64,000 bases of DNA from an uncultured Lachnospiraceae bacterium (GTDB lineage Bacteria > Bacillota > Clostridia > Lachnospirales > Lachnospiraceae), in assembly GCA_903789615.1 (NCBI GenBank), contig CAIFEV010000011.1, forward strand, positions 1 through 64,000, given 5' to 3'. The notes beneath the pieces are model-generated. The model was given only the letters and a program-made list of their open reading frames with translations, was not told the DNA's origin and ran no database searches. Shown piece by piece: positions 43,314 to 53,404 of this stretch. How positions within the stretch are numbered: the stretch's first letter is position 1; every line of letters begins with the position of its first letter. A program made the position numbers and the translations under genes.

Positions 43314-44329
43314 CTGCCCTCCTGGTCAGACGCCGTCGTCTGGCCTTTAACCAGCTCGACCGGAAGCTTTATCTGCTCCGCCGGCGGTATTTTCCCCTCA
43401 ATCAGGGAGAGCAGCATCCGGGCAGCCTCCTCGCTGCTTCGCCCGTAGAACAGATGGGCCGTCGTCAGCTTCGGGCTGACCACGCGGCTGAGCCTGCTGT
43501 GTCCCACACCGCATACTTTCACGTCGCGCGGTATGCTGTATCCCTGTTCCGTGAGCTTCTGCATGGCGCCGATCGCGATGGAGTCTGTGGCACAGAAAAA
43601 ACCGTCGATGTCCGGGTGATCCGTCATCAGCTCTCCTGCCGCCGCGTAGCCTCCCTCCGTGGAAAATGTCACCTCCCGGACATAGTCCGGGTCAAATTTC
43701 AGCCCGGCAGCCGAGAGCGCCTCCCGGTACCCCTTCAGCCGGTCTGCTCCCGCAGAGACATCGTCCTGACGGACCGCCAGCATGGCCGGCTTCCGGCACC
43801 CTGCCTGTATCAGGTCCTCCGTCAGAAGCCTCCCCGCCTCCACGTCATCGTGATATACGCACCAGGTGTTCTCAAAGTGCTGCCCCACCGTCACGATCGG
43901 GATCCTGGTCTTCTTCATCGCGATCCGGTGCATTTTTGTAAGGACAGTCCCCGACAGGATGATGCCGTCGACCGGATAGGCACCGAAAAGCCCGATGTAG
44001 CTCACTTCTTTGACTTCATCATTTTCCGTGCAGGCCAGAAGCATCTGATAGCCCTTTTCGCCAAGCACCGTCTGGATGCCGTCCACGACACTCGCGATCG
44101 TCTCCGAGCGCAGCTTCGGGATGATCACTCCGATGAGCCCGGTTTTTCTGCCGTGGCTGGACACGATCTGCCGGTCGGCCGTGTATCCGGTCTTCTCGAT
44201 CGCGCGGCGGATTTTCTCCCGCTTCTCTTCACTCACGTATCCGTTGTTCAGATACCGGGAGACCGATGAAAGCGATACGCCGGCGGCCTCCGCCACATCC
44301 CGGATTCCCGTTTTACCTTTTTGTGTCAC
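43310..44329 (-). CDS. scrR: LacI-family repressor of the sucrose operon
   Basis: A 339-aa protein. The N-terminal HTH and hinge read IRDVAEAAGVSLSSVSRYLN, then NGYVSEEKREKIRRAIEKTG. The periplasmic-binding-like core (~60-330) contains GVIIPKLRSETIASVVDGIQ and the typical C-terminal PKLTTAHLFYGRSSEEAARM. It is the promoter-proximal gene and its stop overlaps the permease start, so it probably represses its own operon and responds to a fructose- or sucrose-phosphate. The effector is inferred from context. Confidence 0.92.
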   Translation of the reverse strand: MTQKGKTGIRDVAEAAGVSLSSVSRYLNNGYVSEEKREKIRRAIEKTGYTADRQIVSSHGRKTGLIGVIIPKLRSETIASVVDGIQTVLGEKGYQMLLACTENDEVKEVSYIGLFGAYPVDGIILSGTVLTKMHRIAMKKTRIPIVTVGQHFENTWCVYHDDVEAGRLLTEDLIQAGCRKPAMLAVRQDDVSAGADRLKGYREALSAAGLKFDPDYVREVTFSTEGGYAAAGELMTDHPDIDGFFCATDSIAIGAMQKLTEQGYSIPRDVKVCGVGHSRLSRVVSPKLTTAHLFYGRSSEEAARMLLSLIEGKIPPAEQIKLPVELVKGQTTASDQEGR

Positions 44330-44389
44330 CTTGCCGCTCTCCTTTCCAACAGACTGCCTCTTACCCGTCCGTTTCCGTAAGTCTTTCCC

Positions 44390-45367
44390 TCAGCTCACGA
44401 TGAAAGGATTCTCTCTGCCTTCCATATAATCCAGAGCTGCCGTTATCGAATTTTCCGCCATGTCCGAAACGGCCCGCTCGGTGTAAAAAGCCGTGTGCGG
44501 CGTCACAAGCACGTTCGGATAGGACTTCAGGAGTGCCAGCTCCGGGTTCTTAAGCGGCTCTCCCATACGGTTGAAGTAATACAGCCCGGCTTCGTTCTCG
44601 ACAACGTCCAGTCCCGCAAAGCCGACCTTGCCCGCGTCAAGCGCGCGGCGCAGCGCATCGGAATCAATGAGCGACCCTCTCGCGCAGTTGATGAGAACCA
44701 CACCGTCCTTCATCTGCGCAAACTGCTTCTCTCCGATCATGTGATACGTCTCGTCCATCCCCGGCGCGTGCAGCGTGATCACGTCGCTCTCCTGCAGGAG
44801 CCGGTCCAGGCTGACATACTGCACACCGGCCCTCTCGTCCGGGTACACGTCATACGCCAGAATCCGGCAGCCGAACCCCGACAGATGCCGGATCACCGTC
44901 TTTCCGATCCGGCCGGTCCCGATGACACCCACCGTGCAGTCTTCGATCTCCCGGCCGATGCTCCCTTTGAGCGTGAAGTCCTGCGCGTCCGCTTTCTTCA
45001 TGATAAATGGCAGCCGGCGCAGCCCGATGAGCATCATCATGATCGCGTAATCCGCCACCGTCGACGAAGAGTACGTCACGTGGACGACACCAAGTCCCAG
45101 TTTCCTGGCAGCCTCCAGGTCGATATGATCATACCCGATCGTACGGGTCGCGATGCACTTTACACCCGCGTCTTTAAAGGCTTTCAGCAGTTCCTCCGTC
45201 ATCGGCGTCGTGATGATATCCGCAACGTCATATCCTTCTGCCATTTTAACATTTTCCAGGCAGGGTGTCTGCTCTGTTGAAGAAAATTCCACATTATATC
45301 TGGCGCAGAGTTTCTCAAAAAGTGGTGCCTCATCATACGGTCTCATGCTGTACACGAAAAGCTTCAT
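44390..45367 (-). CDS. D-2-hydroxyacid dehydrogenase (D-lactate dehydrogenase type)
   Basis: ATG 45367 has GAGGAGG before it and gives 325 aa. The NAD fold reads VGVIGTGRIGKTVIRHLSGF with Asp of AYDVYPDE selecting NAD(H). The catalytic Arg is in NCARGSLIDSDAL, the Glu in ENEAGLYYF and the His in VTPHTAFYTERA. TRTIGYDHIDLEAARKLGL places it in the D-LDH/HicDH subgroup. It would reduce pyruvate or a branched 2-oxoacid. It begins 13 bases after an amino-acid transporter ATPase stop, so it is co-transcribed with uptake genes. This suggests reductive disposal of 2-oxoacids made from the imported amino acid. Confidence 0.92.
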   Translation of the reverse strand: MKLFVYSMRPYDEAPLFEKLCARYNVEFSSTEQTPCLENVKMAEGYDVADIITTPMTEELLKAFKDAGVKCIATRTIGYDHIDLEAARKLGLGVVHVTYSSSTVADYAIMMMLIGLRRLPFIMKKADAQDFTLKGSIGREIEDCTVGVIGTGRIGKTVIRHLSGFGCRILAYDVYPDERAGVQYVSLDRLLQESDVITLHAPGMDETYHMIGEKQFAQMKDGVVLINCARGSLIDSDALRRALDAGKVGFAGLDVVENEAGLYYFNRMGEPLKNPELALLKSYPNVLVTPHTAFYTERAVSDMAENSITAALDYMEGRENPFIVS

Positions 45368-45380
45368 ACTGCAGTCCTCC

Positions 45381-46139
45381 TCAGGATAGCTTCCGCAGAA
45401 ATTCCTGCGTGCGCGCGTTGCCCGGATGGTCGATGACATCCTCCGGCTTTCCCTCTTCGACGATGACGCCGCCGTCCATGAAGATGACGCGGTCGGCCAC
45501 GCGGCGGGCGAAGTCGATCTCGTGCGTGACGACGACCATGGTCATGTGCTCCGCGGCAAGCTGGCGCATGACGCGCAGGATGCCGGCCGTGATCTCCGGG
45601 TCAAGCGCGGAGGTCGGCTCGTCAAAGAACAGCATTTTCGGATTCATGCACAGCGCCCGCGCGATCGCCACGCGCTGTTTCTGGCCGCCGGAGAGCTGCC
45701 CCGGATACGCACCGCCGCGGTCCGAAAGTCCCACCTTTGCCAGAAGGGACAGTGCCTGCTTTTTCACTTCCTCCGGGTCCCGCTTCTGAACGTGCACCGG
45801 CGCGTCGCAGAGATTCTGCATCACCGTGAAGTGCGGGAAGAGATTGAAATCCTGAAACACAAGGCCGAAATTACTCTTGAGTTTCCTAAGCTCCGCCTCC
45901 GGTTTATAGACGCAGGGCCGGCCGGGGGCACTGTCCATGGCAGAGACACCGTTGTACGAAAGGTCCCCGTAGTCCATGGTCTCCAGCAGGGTGGCGCAGC
46001 GCAGAAGTGTGGACTTGCCGGAGCCGGACGGACCGATGATGACGACGACTTCTCCCTGATTGACAGCAAGCGAGATATCCGAGAGCACTTCTTTTCCGTC
46101 AAAACTTTTTTTCAGATGACTGATCGATAATACGGGCAT
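45381..46139 (-). CDS. Polar amino-acid ABC transporter ATPase
   Basis: A 252-aa GlnQ/HisP-type ATPase with Walker [14 protein letters not shown]-loop [18 protein letters not shown], signature [15 protein letters not shown], Walker [15 protein letters not shown] and switch His in [13 protein letters not shown]. It drives the fused binding-protein/permease encoded 12 bases upstream. The set lacks a second permease gene, so the transporter should be a homodimer of the fusion with two ATPases. The substrate class is polar amino acids by family. Confidence 0.95.
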   Translation of the reverse strand: MPVLSISHLKKSFDGKEVLSDISLAVNQGEVVVIIGPSGSGKSTLLRCATLLETMDYGDLSYNGVSAMDSAPGRPCVYKPEAELRKLKSNFGLVFQDFNLFPHFTVMQNLCDAPVHVQKRDPEEVKKQALSLLAKVGLSDRGGAYPGQLSGGQKQRVAIARALCMNPKMLFFDEPTSALDPEITAGILRVMRQLAAEHMTMVVVTHEIDFARRVADRVIFMDGGVIVEEGKPEDVIDHPGNARTQEFLRKLS

Positions 46140-46151
46140 ATCGGCTCTCCT

Positions 46152-47684
46152 TTATTCGAAATAACTGAGCTTCTTCTCGATGCGGCCCATTGCGAACTCA
46201 ACGAGGAAGTTGAAGATGTAGTAGAACAGACCGGCCGCAAAGAGCGGCAGGATGTTCGAGCGGGTCGCCGCAATCTGCTTGGCGAGCGTGAACATCTCGG
46301 TGTAGGCCAGCGCAAAGGCCAGGGACGTGTCCTTGACCAGCGTGATGACCTCGTTGGTCACCGGCGGCATCACGCGGCGGACCATCTGCGGGAAGATGAT
46401 GCGGGTAAAGGTCTGGTGCTTCGTGTACCCCAGAACCTGAGCCGCCTCACGCTGTCCCCTAGGCACGCCCTCAATGCCGGCGCGGAAGATTTCCGCAAAG
46501 TAAGCCGCGTAGTTGACCGAGAAGCCGATGATCACTGCCCAGAACCGCCAGGAGTTGGAGAGGCTTATCCGGAACACGTAGTACGGCCCGAAGAACACGA
46601 CCAGAAGCTGCAGCATCAGCGGCGTCCCGCGCAGGATCGAGATAAAGAAGCGGGCAATCCAGTGCGGAACGGCGTGCCGGGACATGCGCATGAATGTGAC
46701 AAGAAGCCCCAGCGGCAGGGAGAAGAGGAGCGTCAGGAAAAAGATCATGAGCGTCGCGCCGAAACCCGCAAGCAGCTGGCGCATGACGTCCAGAAAATCC
46801 GCCGCGCCAAATCCGCTGCCGCCGCCTTCCGTCTCCTCGCGCATCACCGCGTCCGCGCCTTCCTGTCCGAGACACACCGCGTCAGACAGCCCCCATTCAT
46901 CCGCAATCCTGGCAAATGTCCCGTCCGAGAGCATCTCGTTAAGCGTTGCCTGCACCTTGTCGCGCAGAGCGGTATTGCCCTTCTTGAATCCGATGCCGTA
47001 GTGCTCGCTGGAGACCTGCTCCGGAAGCAGGCGGAACTTGCCGCCGCTGCCTGCGAGCTGATAGTTGGCAACGCCGATGTCCAGACACACCGCATCCGCC
47101 ACGCCGGACTCCAGGTTCATGAACGCACTGTTATAGTCGCTGACCTGCTGCAGGGCCGCAAAGGATGCGGCCAGCGCCTTGTTTTCATCCGTCGCATCCT
47201 CCCCGGTAAAGGCCGCCAGAGCGGAAGAATCCTGCTGCACGATGACAGTCTTTCCCTTCAGGTCATCCAGCGACTGAATCTTAGAATCACGCTTCACCGC
47301 CACGACCTGTGAGTTGTCGACGTAGGCGCTCGACCAGGTGTATTCGTTCTCGCGGCCGTCCATCGTGAATCCGTTCCAGATGCAGTCAATCGATCCGGAA
47401 TTCAGTTCCATGTCCTTGGAGTTCCAGTCTATGGGCTGTTTGATGAGCGTCCAGCCGTTGCGGTCCGCCACTTCCTGGGCGAGCGACAAATCAAACCCAA
47501 CGTACTCCCCGTTTTCATCTTTGTAGCCATAGGGCGGGAATTCCGCGTCAAACCCGACGATCAGGGTGTTGTCGTCATTGCCGGCGCTTCCGGACGCTTC
47601 CGTCCGGACCGCCGGCGCCATCACGGCCGCCGCCGCAAAGAGAAGGACAAGCGGAACCGTCCATTTTCCATACTTTGCTCTCAT
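46152..47684 (-). CDS. Fused amino-acid binding protein and ABC permease
   Basis: A 510-aa fusion. An N-terminal export signal (VPLVLLFAAAAVMAPAVRTEA, residues ~10-30) leads to a family 3 solute-binding domain (~38-275: VGFDAEFPPYGYKDENGEYV, GFDLSLAQEVADRNGW). From ~290 a HisM/GlnP permease follows, with MRMSRHAVPHWIARFFISIL, RGTPLMLQLLVVFFGPYYV and the EAA loop EAAQVLGYTKHQTFTRIIFP. Tethering the receptor to the permease is a known Bacillota arrangement. It is the first gene of a three-gene operon. Confidence 0.94.
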   Translation of the reverse strand: MRAKYGKWTVPLVLLFAAAAVMAPAVRTEASGSAGNDDNTLIVGFDAEFPPYGYKDENGEYVGFDLSLAQEVADRNGWTLIKQPIDWNSKDMELNSGSIDCIWNGFTMDGRENEYTWSSAYVDNSQVVAVKRDSKIQSLDDLKGKTVIVQQDSSALAAFTGEDATDENKALAASFAALQQVSDYNSAFMNLESGVADAVCLDIGVANYQLAGSGGKFRLLPEQVSSEHYGIGFKKGNTALRDKVQATLNEMLSDGTFARIADEWGLSDAVCLGQEGADAVMREETEGGGSGFGAADFLDVMRQLLAGFGATLMIFFLTLLFSLPLGLLVTFMRMSRHAVPHWIARFFISILRGTPLMLQLLVVFFGPYYVFRISLSNSWRFWAVIIGFSVNYAAYFAEIFRAGIEGVPRGQREAAQVLGYTKHQTFTRIIFPQMVRRVMPPVTNEVITLVKDTSLAFALAYTEMFTLAKQIAATRSNILPLFAAGLFYYIFNFLVEFAMGRIEKKLSYFE

Positions 47685-47825
47685 ACTTCCTCATTTCAGC
47701 CCGGAAGATGCCCGGGCGCACGTAAATCGGCCGAAGCGGCACCCTCCCGCAGCTTCTGACCGGCAGCCAATATTTTATCATATCAGTGTGCTAAATTCCA
47801 CGAGAAGAAGGCGGCGGAAAGGCGC

Positions 47826-47868
47826 AAAAAAAGCCGCCGGAACCGGGCAGCAGGGCCGCAGATTCCGG
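47826..47868 (-). terminator. Probable ilvE terminator
   Basis: On the minus strand CCGGAA pairs with TTCCGG across a 20-base, partly structured loop, followed by CGGC and seven T (A7 at 47826-47832). It lies 50 bases after the ilvE stop. Confidence 0.55.
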
Positions 47869-47917
47869 TGACTTTCAGTTTCAGGACACTTGCGCCAGGC
47901 TTAAAGGCCCGCGCGCA

Positions 47918-48949
47918 TCACTTTACTTCGTAGATCCAGCCTTCCGGCGCCTCAATCTCGCCTTCCTGGATGCCCAGAAGCGTGCTTCTGAGTTTGCTCA
48001 TGACCGGTCCCATCTCTTCCATGCCATTTGCGAAGGTGTACTCTTTTCCGTGGTCGCTTATCTGGCCGATCGGGGAGATGACCGCCGCAGTTCCGCACAG
48101 GCCGCACTCCTTGAACTCGCCGTCGTACACTTCGGAGAGCTTTACTTTTCTCTCGTCGACCTTCATGCCGAGGTAATGCTCTGCCACATACTCGAGGCTT
48201 CTTCTGGTCACAGACGGAAGGATGCTGTCCGACTTCGGAACGACGAGGTCGCCGTTCTGATTTACAAAGAGGATATTTGCGCCGCCCGTCTCTTCGATGT
48301 ATGTGCGGCTGGCCGGGTCAAGATAGATGTTCTCGGCAAAGCCCTCCTGATGGGCCGTCACGATCGCGTGAAGGCTCATGGCGTAGTTCAGGCCTGCCTT
48401 GATGTTGCCGGTGCCGTGCGGCGCCGCGCGGTCAAAGTCCGAGATCTTCACGCGGATCGGCTTTGCGCCGCCCTTGAAGTACGGGCCCACCGGCGTCGCG
48501 AAGATTCGGAACTGATACTCGTCGGCCGGCTTTACGCCGATGACCGGGCTGATGCCGAAGATATACGGGCGCAGATACAGCGTCGCGCCGGTGCCGTACG
48601 GCGGAACCCACGCTTCGTTGGCTTTGATAACCTCAAGAACCGCCTCAACGAATCTGTCCTTCGGGAACGGCGGAATCTCAAGCCGCTTCGCGGAGTTGTA
48701 CAGTCTCTCGGCGTTCAGGTCCGGCCGGAATGTCACGGTGCGGCCGTCCTTCGTCGTGTACGCCTTCAGGCCCTCAAATACAGACTGGGAATACTGAAGC
48801 ACGCCTGCGTCCTCGCTCATGGTGATCATCGCGTCACCGGTGAGGCCGCCCTCATCCCATGCGCCGTCCTTGTAATTGGCCACATACCGCTTGTCGGTCT
48901 TCATGTAGCTGAAACTCAGATTCGCCCAATCCAGATTCTTCTTTTCCAT
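47918..48949 (-). CDS. ilvE: Branched-chain amino acid aminotransferase
   Basis: A 343-aa fold-type IV enzyme of the long (eukaryote-like) BCAT group. Motifs are FEGLKAYTTKDGRTVTFRPD, the PLP-Lys region GTGNIKAGLNYAMSLHA, YIEETGGANILFVNQNGDL and the phosphate-binding CGTAAVISPIGQI. It interconverts Leu/Ile/Val and their 2-oxoacids with glutamate. It stands alone behind a strong promoter. A 2-hydroxyacid dehydrogenase about 2.5 kb away could reduce the 2-oxoacids, but they are separate operons. Confidence 0.95.
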   Translation of the reverse strand: MEKKNLDWANLSFSYMKTDKRYVANYKDGAWDEGGLTGDAMITMSEDAGVLQYSQSVFEGLKAYTTKDGRTVTFRPDLNAERLYNSAKRLEIPPFPKDRFVEAVLEVIKANEAWVPPYGTGATLYLRPYIFGISPVIGVKPADEYQFRIFATPVGPYFKGGAKPIRVKISDFDRAAPHGTGNIKAGLNYAMSLHAIVTAHQEGFAENIYLDPASRTYIEETGGANILFVNQNGDLVVPKSDSILPSVTRRSLEYVAEHYLGMKVDERKVKLSEVYDGEFKECGLCGTAAVISPIGQISDHGKEYTFANGMEEMGPVMSKLRSTLLGIQEGEIEAPEGWIYEVK

Positions 48950-49040
48950 CTGTCAAGCTTCCTTTCCTGCGTGTTTCCGGCGGCGGACACTGGCCGGTTT
49001 TTGCTGTGTATCCGGTGTTTCCGACTGTCGATTTGGGTAA

Positions 49041-49069
49041 ATTATAATCTCGGCCGTTTCATTCGTCAA
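49041..49069 (-). promoter_or_regulatory. ilvE promoter
   Basis: On the minus strand TTGACG (49069-49064), a 17-base spacer and a perfect TATAAT (49046-49041), about 90 bases before the ATG. Confidence 0.78.
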
Positions 49070-49115
49070 CGCTTTCCGGAAAAGACAGAGGTCCCGTCAG
49101 TTCCCGGATATCCTG

Positions 49116-52100
49116 TCAGGAAAGCATCGGGGTAAGCCTGTCGAGCATCGAGATGATGCCATTCAGATACTCCTGGACATTTGCCGCGCGGTTCTCTGCG
49201 ACTCTCCAGACGAAGATCCCGCCGTCCTTTCCCGGCGCGAAGAGCATCGCACCGCCGAATTCCCCCGCCGCCTTCTGTGCCTTCTTCGTATCCGGTGTTG
49301 TCTGCGGCGTGAAAGAAAGCTGCGTGATCCAGTAACGGCCGTCCCGCTTTCCTTTCACCTCGCAGGCTCCGATGGCATGCGCCTTCGCTTTGATGAGCGC
49401 CGAGAGCAGCAGCTGATGTGCCGGCGCCGGTACCGCCCCGTAGCGGTCCGTGAGCTCGTCTTCCAGGGCGGAGAGTTCCTCCAGTCCGGAGAGCCTCGCG
49501 ATCCGCTTGTACATCGTGAGCTTCTCCGCCTCGGTGCGGATGTAATTCTCCGGCATGTACGCATCAACCGGAAGCGTCAGCCTTGTCTCAAACTCATACG
49601 GGATCTTCTCGCCCTTGAGCTTCGCGACGGCTGTGTTGAGCATCTTGCAGTACAGGTCGTATCCGATGGCCTCCGTCATGCCGTGCTGCATCGTCCCCAG
49701 CACGTCGCCGGCACCCCGGATCTCAAGGTCCTTCATCGCCAGGCGGTATCCGCTGCCCAGGTCCGAGAACTCGCGCATGGCGTTCAGGCGCTTCTCCGCC
49801 TGATCGGACACCTGCTTTTCCCGGCTGTAGAACAAAAACGCGTACGATGTCCGGCTGGTCCGGCCCACGCGCCCCCTAAGCTGGTACAGCTGGGACAGCC
49901 CCAGCTTCGTGGCGTCGTCGATGATGATCGTGTTGCAGTTTCCGATGTCCACTCCCGACTCTATGATGGTCGTGGACACAAGCACGTCGATCTCACCGTT
50001 GACGAAGTCCTCCATGATCTTCTCCAGCTGCCGCTTGTCCATCTGCCCGTGGGCATAGACCACACTGGCCTCCGGCACCAGCGCGCGCACCTGTTCGGTG
50101 ACCTCAAGGATATTGCTGACCCGGTTGTGCACAAAGTATACCTGCCCACCGCACCCCAGTTCCCGCCGGATGGCATCCCGGATCATGTCCGGGTCCAGAG
50201 CCGTGACAAATGTCTGAATCGGCAGCCGGTCCACCGGTGGCTCCTCGAGCACGCTCATGTCGCGGATTCCCGCCAGGCTCATGTGAAGTGAGCGCGGTAT
50301 GGGCGTTGCGGAGAGAGACAGCACGTCGACGCTCTCGCGCAGGTTCTTGATCTTCTCCTTCTGACGCACGCCGAAGCGCTGTTCCTCATCGATGATAAGC
50401 AGTCCCAGATCCCTAAACGACACATCTTTTGAGAGAAGGCGGTGCGTCCCCAGACAGATGTCCACCGTCCCGTCTGCGAGCGCCCGGATTGTCTCCTTGT
50501 TCTGGGCCGGCGTGCGGAAACTCGAGAGCTGCGCAATCCGAACCGGAAAGTGCTCCATCCTCTGCAGAAATGTGTTGTAGTGCTGGTCGCACAGAATTGT
50601 GGTCGGTGCGAGCATGGCCACCTGTTTCCCATCCTGCACGGCCTTGAACGCCGCCCGCAGTGCTACTTCTGTCTTGCCAAATCCCACGTCGCCGCAGATG
50701 AGCCGGTCCATGATCCGCGGGCTCTCCATGTCCGCCTTCACATCCGCGATGGCCTTCAGCTGGTCGCCCGTCTCCTCGTAGGGGAACATCTCCTCAAATT
50801 CCCGCTGCCACTCCGTGTCCGGCCCGAAGGCAAAGCCCTTCTTCGTGAGGCGGGCCGCATACAGCCGCACCAGGTCGTCTGCAACGGCCTCCGCCGACAT
50901 CTTCGCCCGGGACTTTACGCGCTTCCATTCCGAGGTGCCCAGGTCCGTGACCTTCGGCTTTCTTGCGGTGTCTGCCGTCTGATATTTCTGCAGGCGGTCC
51001 AGCTGCGTCGCCGGGACCTGCACCGCCGCGCCTTTGGCGTACTCGATCCGGACATAGTCCTTCTCCACGCCGCCAAGGCTGATGTGCACGATCCCGCGGT
51101 AGATACCGATGCCGTAGTCCTCGTGAACCACGTAATCTCCGACCGCAAGATCCTGATAGGAAGTCAGCGCATCCCCGTTCTTCTCGTGTGCCGCCTTGCG
51201 GCGCTTCTCCTTCTTCCGTGTGAAAATATCGCTCTCGGCGATGACGAGAAACCGGAGCATCGGATACTCATACCCGCCGCTGATGTTCCCGTAGGTGACG
51301 AGAATATGTCCCGGCAGGACCTCTGCCTCCGTCCCGCCGGATACGGCCGGCAGCCCTGCCTCTGTCAGATCATCCGCAAGCCGCCCCGCCCGGCTCCGGC
51401 TGGCGCACACGACGATGCAGGTGTAGCGGCGCTTCACATATCCTTCCAGGTCTTTCCTCAGTTCCTCGAAAGAGTTTCCGTAATTGTTCACGCTTCTGGC
51501 ATCCGCGCGCACATACGAGGTGATCTTAAATCCATCCGGCTGGGAGTCAAATGTCGCCGTGATAAGGCACCGGTACCCGGCAAGCTCGCGGCTGATTGCG
51601 TCAAAGGGGCGCAGCAGTCCCGTCTGGCCGGCGAGCATTGTCCCGGAGAGCAGTCTGGTCTTCGCGCTCTCTTCAAATTCGCGGTACACTCCGTCCATGG
51701 TTTCCTTCAGGCGGGCCGCGTCATCCAGCGCGACAAGCGTCCTGTCCGGATCAAAGAAGCGCAGCAGCGACACGGCTCCTTCGCAAAACATGGGGAAGAA
51801 CCGGCCGTAGTTTCCGGTGCGCTCCATTTCATCAACCAGATGCCGGAGGTGATTGATCCGCTCCAGATCCGAATCGTCCAGGCTTTTCTTTCCTGCAGAT
51901 ATCTTCTTTTCCGCCTGTGCGGCCGCCTGTTTTACGGCTGCCGTGCCGGCCGCGATCTCGTCCTCGTCAAGCAGGCACTCTCTTGCCGGGAACAGCCGGA
52001 TTTCCGTCAGCATCTCGATGGATCGCTGGCTCTGCACGTCGAAGAAGCGCATCGAATCGACTTCATCGTCAAAGAATTCGATGCGCACCGGCGTATCCTC

Positions 52101-52679
52101 TGTGAACGGAAATACGTCGATAATATCGCCGCGGACGGCCATCTCGCCCGGCGCCTCAACCATAGCGGTGCGCTCATAGCCACTTGCCGAAAGCTGTTCC
52201 TGAAGACGCGCCGGATCGAGCACCTGTCCCTTTTTCACGGTGATCGTTCTGCCCGCAAACGTCTCCGGAGACGGGAGAAGGTCGGCGAGCGCGTCGATTG
52301 TCGTGACGACGGTCAGCGGGCGCGGATCCCTGCGCCGTCCGGCAAAGCTGTCCAGGATCTGCGCGATGCAGGCGATCCGCTCTCCTTCCGTCTGTTTTCC
52401 GTGGGTATCCGCCGCGTAGAACAGAATGTCGCGCGCCGGATAGTATACAGCCTCCGAGCCGTAGATACGGCACTCCTGTGCGAAACGGCGGGCTTTCACT
52501 TCTCCGGTCGTGACAAAAAGCCGCACCGGAAAATCTCCGGCCGCGGCATGGACAAATTCACATTTCTGCGTGTCAATACACCCGGAGGCGAGCGCCTGAC
52601 AGGGCCCCTTCCGGTAGATTTCCCGCAGATCCTTGAGACCTGTCATTTCACTGACAGGTGTCAGAAACGCATTCCTCAC
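49116..52679 (-). CDS. mfd: Transcription-repair coupling factor Mfd
   Basis: GTG 52679, four bases after GAGGAAGG, is a better start than the ATG 52733 inside the pth end; it gives 1187 aa, the normal size. A UvrB-like N-terminal module (~20-330) is followed by a CarD/RNA-polymerase-interacting domain ([20 protein letters not shown]). The RecG-like translocase has Walker [19 protein letters not shown], Walker [18 protein letters not shown], motif [13 protein letters not shown] and motif [15 protein letters not shown]-terminal TRCF domain ends the protein. It removes stalled RNA polymerase and recruits UvrA. It directly follows pth. Confidence 0.97.
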   Translation of the reverse strand: MRNAFLTPVSEMTGLKDLREIYRKGPCQALASGCIDTQKCEFVHAAAGDFPVRLFVTTGEVKARRFAQECRIYGSEAVYYPARDILFYAADTHGKQTEGERIACIAQILDSFAGRRRDPRPLTVVTTIDALADLLPSPETFAGRTITVKKGQVLDPARLQEQLSASGYERTAMVEAPGEMAVRGDIIDVFPFTEDTPVRIEFFDDEVDSMRFFDVQSQRSIEMLTEIRLFPARECLLDEDEIAAGTAAVKQAAAQAEKKISAGKKSLDDSDLERINHLRHLVDEMERTGNYGRFFPMFCEGAVSLLRFFDPDRTLVALDDAARLKETMDGVYREFEESAKTRLLSGTMLAGQTGLLRPFDAISRELAGYRCLITATFDSQPDGFKITSYVRADARSVNNYGNSFEELRKDLEGYVKRRYTCIVVCASRSRAGRLADDLTEAGLPAVSGGTEAEVLPGHILVTYGNISGGYEYPMLRFLVIAESDIFTRKKEKRRKAAHEKNGDALTSYQDLAVGDYVVHEDYGIGIYRGIVHISLGGVEKDYVRIEYAKGAAVQVPATQLDRLQKYQTADTARKPKVTDLGTSEWKRVKSRAKMSAEAVADDLVRLYAARLTKKGFAFGPDTEWQREFEEMFPYEETGDQLKAIADVKADMESPRIMDRLICGDVGFGKTEVALRAAFKAVQDGKQVAMLAPTTILCDQHYNTFLQRMEHFPVRIAQLSSFRTPAQNKETIRALADGTVDICLGTHRLLSKDVSFRDLGLLIIDEEQRFGVRQKEKIKNLRESVDVLSLSATPIPRSLHMSLAGIRDMSVLEEPPVDRLPIQTFVTALDPDMIRDAIRRELGCGGQVYFVHNRVSNILEVTEQVRALVPEASVVYAHGQMDKRQLEKIMEDFVNGEIDVLVSTTIIESGVDIGNCNTIIIDDATKLGLSQLYQLRGRVGRTSRTSYAFLFYSREKQVSDQAEKRLNAMREFSDLGSGYRLAMKDLEIRGAGDVLGTMQHGMTEAIGYDLYCKMLNTAVAKLKGEKIPYEFETRLTLPVDAYMPENYIRTEAEKLTMYKRIARLSGLEELSALEDELTDRYGAVPAPAHQLLLSALIKAKAHAIGACEVKGKRDGRYWITQLSFTPQTTPDTKKAQKAAGEFGGAMLFAPGKDGGIFVWRVAENRAANVQEYLNGIISMLDRLTPMLS

Positions 52680-52725
52680 AATTCCTTCCTCATCTTCCGG
52701 GGCTTTTTGCCCCACGGCCCCGCGG

Positions 52726-53286
52726 TTACGCATTGTAGCGGTTCATGACGCTTTCCGTGTCCGTGTCAAGAAGCTCTGCGGCGGCTTTCGCGGCACGGCT
52801 TCTTCCTTCCTTCATCTTCTCCTCGTCTTCCGGGCTGAAGTGCGACAGCACCCAGTCGGCCAGGTCCCAGCCCGCGGGCTTTGCGCCGACGCCGACCCGC
52901 ACGCGCCGGAATTCCTGGCTGCCGAGTCTTGCGATAATACTCTTCATGCCGTTGTGGCCTCCGGCGCTGCCGGAAGGTCTGACCCGGACTTTGCCCGGCA
53001 TCAGGTCGATGTCGTCATAGACCACAATCAGATCCGAAGGCTGCAGTTTGTAGTAGGCAAGAAGCGGCTGAATGCAGTCGCCGGACAGGTTCATGTATGT
53101 CAGAGGCTTCACGAGGATAACCTTCTGTCCTCCGATAACACCCTTTCCGCTCAGGCCTTTAAACTTTGAACGTTCCCAGCCGATCCCGTATTCTTCCGCC
53201 AGCAGATCAACCACCGCAAATCCGGTGTTGTGCCGTGTACCGTCAAACCGCTTCTCCGGATTGCCCAGTCCTGCTATAACCTGCAT
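52726..53286 (-). CDS. pth: Peptidyl-tRNA hydrolase
   Basis: ATG 53286 gives 186 aa, the family length. MQVIAGLGNPEKRFDGTRHN holds the catalytic His in TRHNTGF. LVKPLTYMNLSGDCI and VVYDDIDLMPGKVRVRPSGS carry the Asn and Asp of the active site, and GGHNGMKSIIARLG the second Asn/His. It releases peptides from tRNA after drop-off. The pth-mfd order is widely conserved in Bacillota. Its stop lies 47 bases before the chosen mfd start. Confidence 0.96.
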   Translation of the reverse strand: MQVIAGLGNPEKRFDGTRHNTGFAVVDLLAEEYGIGWERSKFKGLSGKGVIGGQKVILVKPLTYMNLSGDCIQPLLAYYKLQPSDLIVVYDDIDLMPGKVRVRPSGSAGGHNGMKSIIARLGSQEFRRVRVGVGAKPAGWDLADWVLSHFSPEDEEKMKEGRSRAAKAAAELLDTDTESVMNRYNA

Positions 53287-53313
53287 CTTCCGTCCTCTTT
53301 CTTCATCTTCACA

Positions 53314-53343
53314 CAAAAAGCGCCCTCCCGGCAGCCCGGGAGG
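53314..53343 (-). terminator. Terminator after glgD
   Basis: On the minus strand CCTCCCGG pairs with CCGGGAGG around a 4-base loop; GCGC and a T5 run follow. It lies between the glgD stop (53405) and pth start. Confidence 0.8.
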
Positions 53344-53404
53344 TACGCCCTAAAACATTTGTCCTGCTTTCGTGCCGGCCGGCTGCATTCGTGCCTGCCG
53401 CACG

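Noticed and set aside
41556-43448. 630-codon plus-strand frame opposite scrA
   Set aside because: Composition is that of an antisense shadow (His/Asp/Arg-rich); scrA carries clear IIB, IIC and IIA motifs.
52680-52733. ATG 52733 as the mfd start
   Set aside because: It lies inside the pth 3' end without a ribosome site; GTG 52679 has GAGGAAGG four bases before it.
50442-52748. 768-codon plus-strand frame opposite mfd
   Set aside because: Antisense shadow; no recognisable domain, while mfd is intact on the minus strand.
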